Positions 62,552-64,000 of a stretch of DNA of 64,000 nucleotides are shown piece by piece. This stretch comes from Lucifuga dentata. Its lineage: Eukaryota > Chordata > Actinopteri > Ophidiiformes > Bythitidae. The stretch spans positions 92,538-156,537 of the forward strand of contig VXCM01000966.1 of the NCBI GenBank assembly GCA_014773175.1, in the 5' to 3' direction. Position 1 is the stretch's first letter. The number at the start of each line of letters is the position of its first letter. A model generated the notes under the pieces. It did no database searches, was not told where the DNA came from, and saw only the letters and a list, made by a program, of their open reading frames with translations. The position numbers and the translations under genes are program-made.

Positions 62552-63212
62552 GACCATACCATCCATTTTGCAAGTTTGAGCCTAATATATTCAGTTTTAA
62601 TACATGTAAGGTTACTGACAATCATTTTCCAAAATAAAACTGCATTTCAGCTTTCCTCATATTTTGCAAAATCTCTTAATCTTTCAAAATCAAATATTCA
62701 AGTGTTACACCCACCTGTAAAATTGATGTTTCATTTGCTAATAGTTACACAGCCTTATGAAGTCACAGTCGTTTAAATGTTTCCATAAACGCAGGTCTTC
62801 TTTTGGGACTATATTCCCCGGTGGAGATTCACTCTGCACTTTTTATTGCGCTTAAACTCTAAAATTATGTAACTTAAAAACAAAAAACAAAAACAAAAAA
62901 AAAATAAAAAACTGAATACAGGTGTTGTTCACAATAATGGATTACCTATTCCAAGAACGTTTCAAGTATCAACAAGTTGATTTTAATGGCATACCAGAAT
63001 GAACTGAAACCAGTGGTNCCAAGAACGTTTCAAGTATCAACAAGTTGATTTTAATGGCATACCAGAATGAACTGAAACCAGTGGTGGTCTGGAAAATGTT
63101 TTTAACTCACCGTTCCAGTAGTATGCTAAATGACTGTCAGTAATGTCATATGTATGAAAATTGAGTAGATGAGGCTCAAACATGCAAAATGGTGGTATGG
63201 TCCTTTAAATGA
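62552..63212. mobile_element. MITE with about 80-bp inverted termini
   Basis: Left: TTAAAGGACCATACCATCCA, then TTTTGCAAGTTTGAGCCTAA and on to ACTGACAATCATTT. Reverse-complemented right (about 63128-63212): TTTAAAGGACCATACCACCA, then TTTTGCATGTTTGAGCCTCA and ACTGACAGTCATTT. TTAA-like sequence borders both ends. Similar solo ends occur near 8512 and 32225-32262. An N-duplication (62951-63085) lies inside. The superfamily is not settled. Confidence 0.65.
62951..63085. other. Single-N gap with duplicated flanks
   Basis: The 67 bases before the N at 63018 are repeated after it. This is probably an unmerged overlap. Confidence 0.85.
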
Positions 63213-64000
63213 GTTCTTTACCACTGTACTCAGTGCTTGAAGTGGACAAAAAAATGTACTGGTACTCCCCTTATCCATGTGGTCGGTCACGGAGGTGGAG
63301 GGAGACCAGAATATAATGCTGCATTCCACAGATCTCAGAACTCAGATTTTTCCGATTTCCTACTTGACTGGTAAACTTGGACCAAAATTATCTACCGACT
63401 TCACGAGTATGACGTCACTCAACATGGCAGCGCCTGTGGAAACGAGCTTTATGAATGGAAATGATCAGCTAACAGCCAAATAAAGTATGTTTCTTACACG
63501 ACATAGAAGTAATAAGGTCAAAATATATCGCCAAGTTAATTATGTACAGTGTATAATAACTATTTGCCATTAATATGTAAGTGTAAATAATTTCAGAACA
63601 TTACTTCTCTGCACAAATGTTTAATACCCACTGTGATAAATATTGTAAAACAACACAACCAAACAGTCCTGTAGTCTAACTTTACTCTAGTTAGCATTTA
63701 TTACTACATTTATTTAATCTTACAGTATTTATTGGTGTTCAGCCATGTTTTTTTTGTTTACATACCCGATTTGGACCGGAACATCCGGTCTTTCAACGTT
63801 GCAATTTAAGGCAGTAGGGTTAGGGTTAGTCTGTGCTTCTGTAGAGTCAAATAAAGTTCAGGTAAAAAAAAAAACGTTTCTGTAGGGTCTAAATTTTATA
63901 CACCTATATGTTGTTTTTGAAGTTAATAAAAGTTAAGAAGGTTCTCCCAAAATACCACCAACACATCAGGTTTCCTACTAGGCAAGAACAGACCCTTGAC
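63213..64000. other. Right-end flank, nothing recognised
   Basis: AT-rich sequence with a short GTTAGGGTTAGG-like stretch near 63818 and no convincing coding region. A short GC-richer piece at about 63330-63480 has no family match. Confidence 0.5.

Noticed and set aside
63815..63840. Telomere-like GTTAGGGTTAGG
   Set aside because: Only two units are present, far too short for an interstitial telomeric array.

Overview
This is a teleost fish nuclear window. The genes are intron-rich with GT-AG splicing and vertebrate orthology, there are many (CA)n, (CT)n and (TTA)n microsatellites, and the interspersed DNA transposons and LINE tails are typical of ray-finned fish. Six protein-coding genes can be rebuilt exon by exon. 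For five of them the splice phases close exactly to a full-length protein.

Layout, left to right: sbspon (minus, 322-7100, 5 exons, 274 aa, secreted somatomedin B/TSP1 protein); an rdh10-like retinol dehydrogenase (plus, 9523-13815, 5 exons, with an apparent 1-bp frameshift in the last exon); stau1 (minus, coding 15301-20450, 14 coding exons, 695 aa, five dsRNA-binding domains, noncoding first exon near 24.1-24.3 kb); pbrm1 (minus, 24641-36318, 29 coding exons, 1633 aa, six bromodomains, two BAH domains and an HMG box, 5' UTR exon near 36.7 kb); camk1a (plus, 5' UTR exon near 38.8 kb, coding 40174-52855, 11 coding exons, 400 aa, CaM kinase I); and a FAM3-family secreted cytokine-like gene (minus, 60253-61775, 8 coding exons, 217 aa). 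The genes are independent vertebrate loci, not a pathway. The left block (sbspon, rdh10-like, stau1) mirrors human SBSPON-RDH10-STAU2 on chromosome 8q, but it carries the STAU1-type paralogue.

Between and inside the genes lie mobile elements: a 590-bp-period tandem repeat (1.2-2.8 kb), three Helitron-like fragments, a degenerate Tc1-like element (10.1 kb), a hAT-like end (11.6 kb), a PIF/Harbinger-like element with matching termini (20986-22135), an 845-bp MITE (22324-23168), an 897-bp foldback palindrome between pbrm1 and camk1a (37159-38055), a 5'-truncated L2-type LINE (40757-41835), a broken piggyBac transposase (58185-58849), several LINE tails (59.1-60 kb), and a MITE with long inverted ends (62552-63212).

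The assembly has a recognisable artefact. Seven single-N gaps are each flanked by identical direct copies of 61-67 bp, which look like unmerged contig overlaps. Ten more single Ns sit in homopolymers or microsatellites. There is one 14-N gap at 53139-53152.
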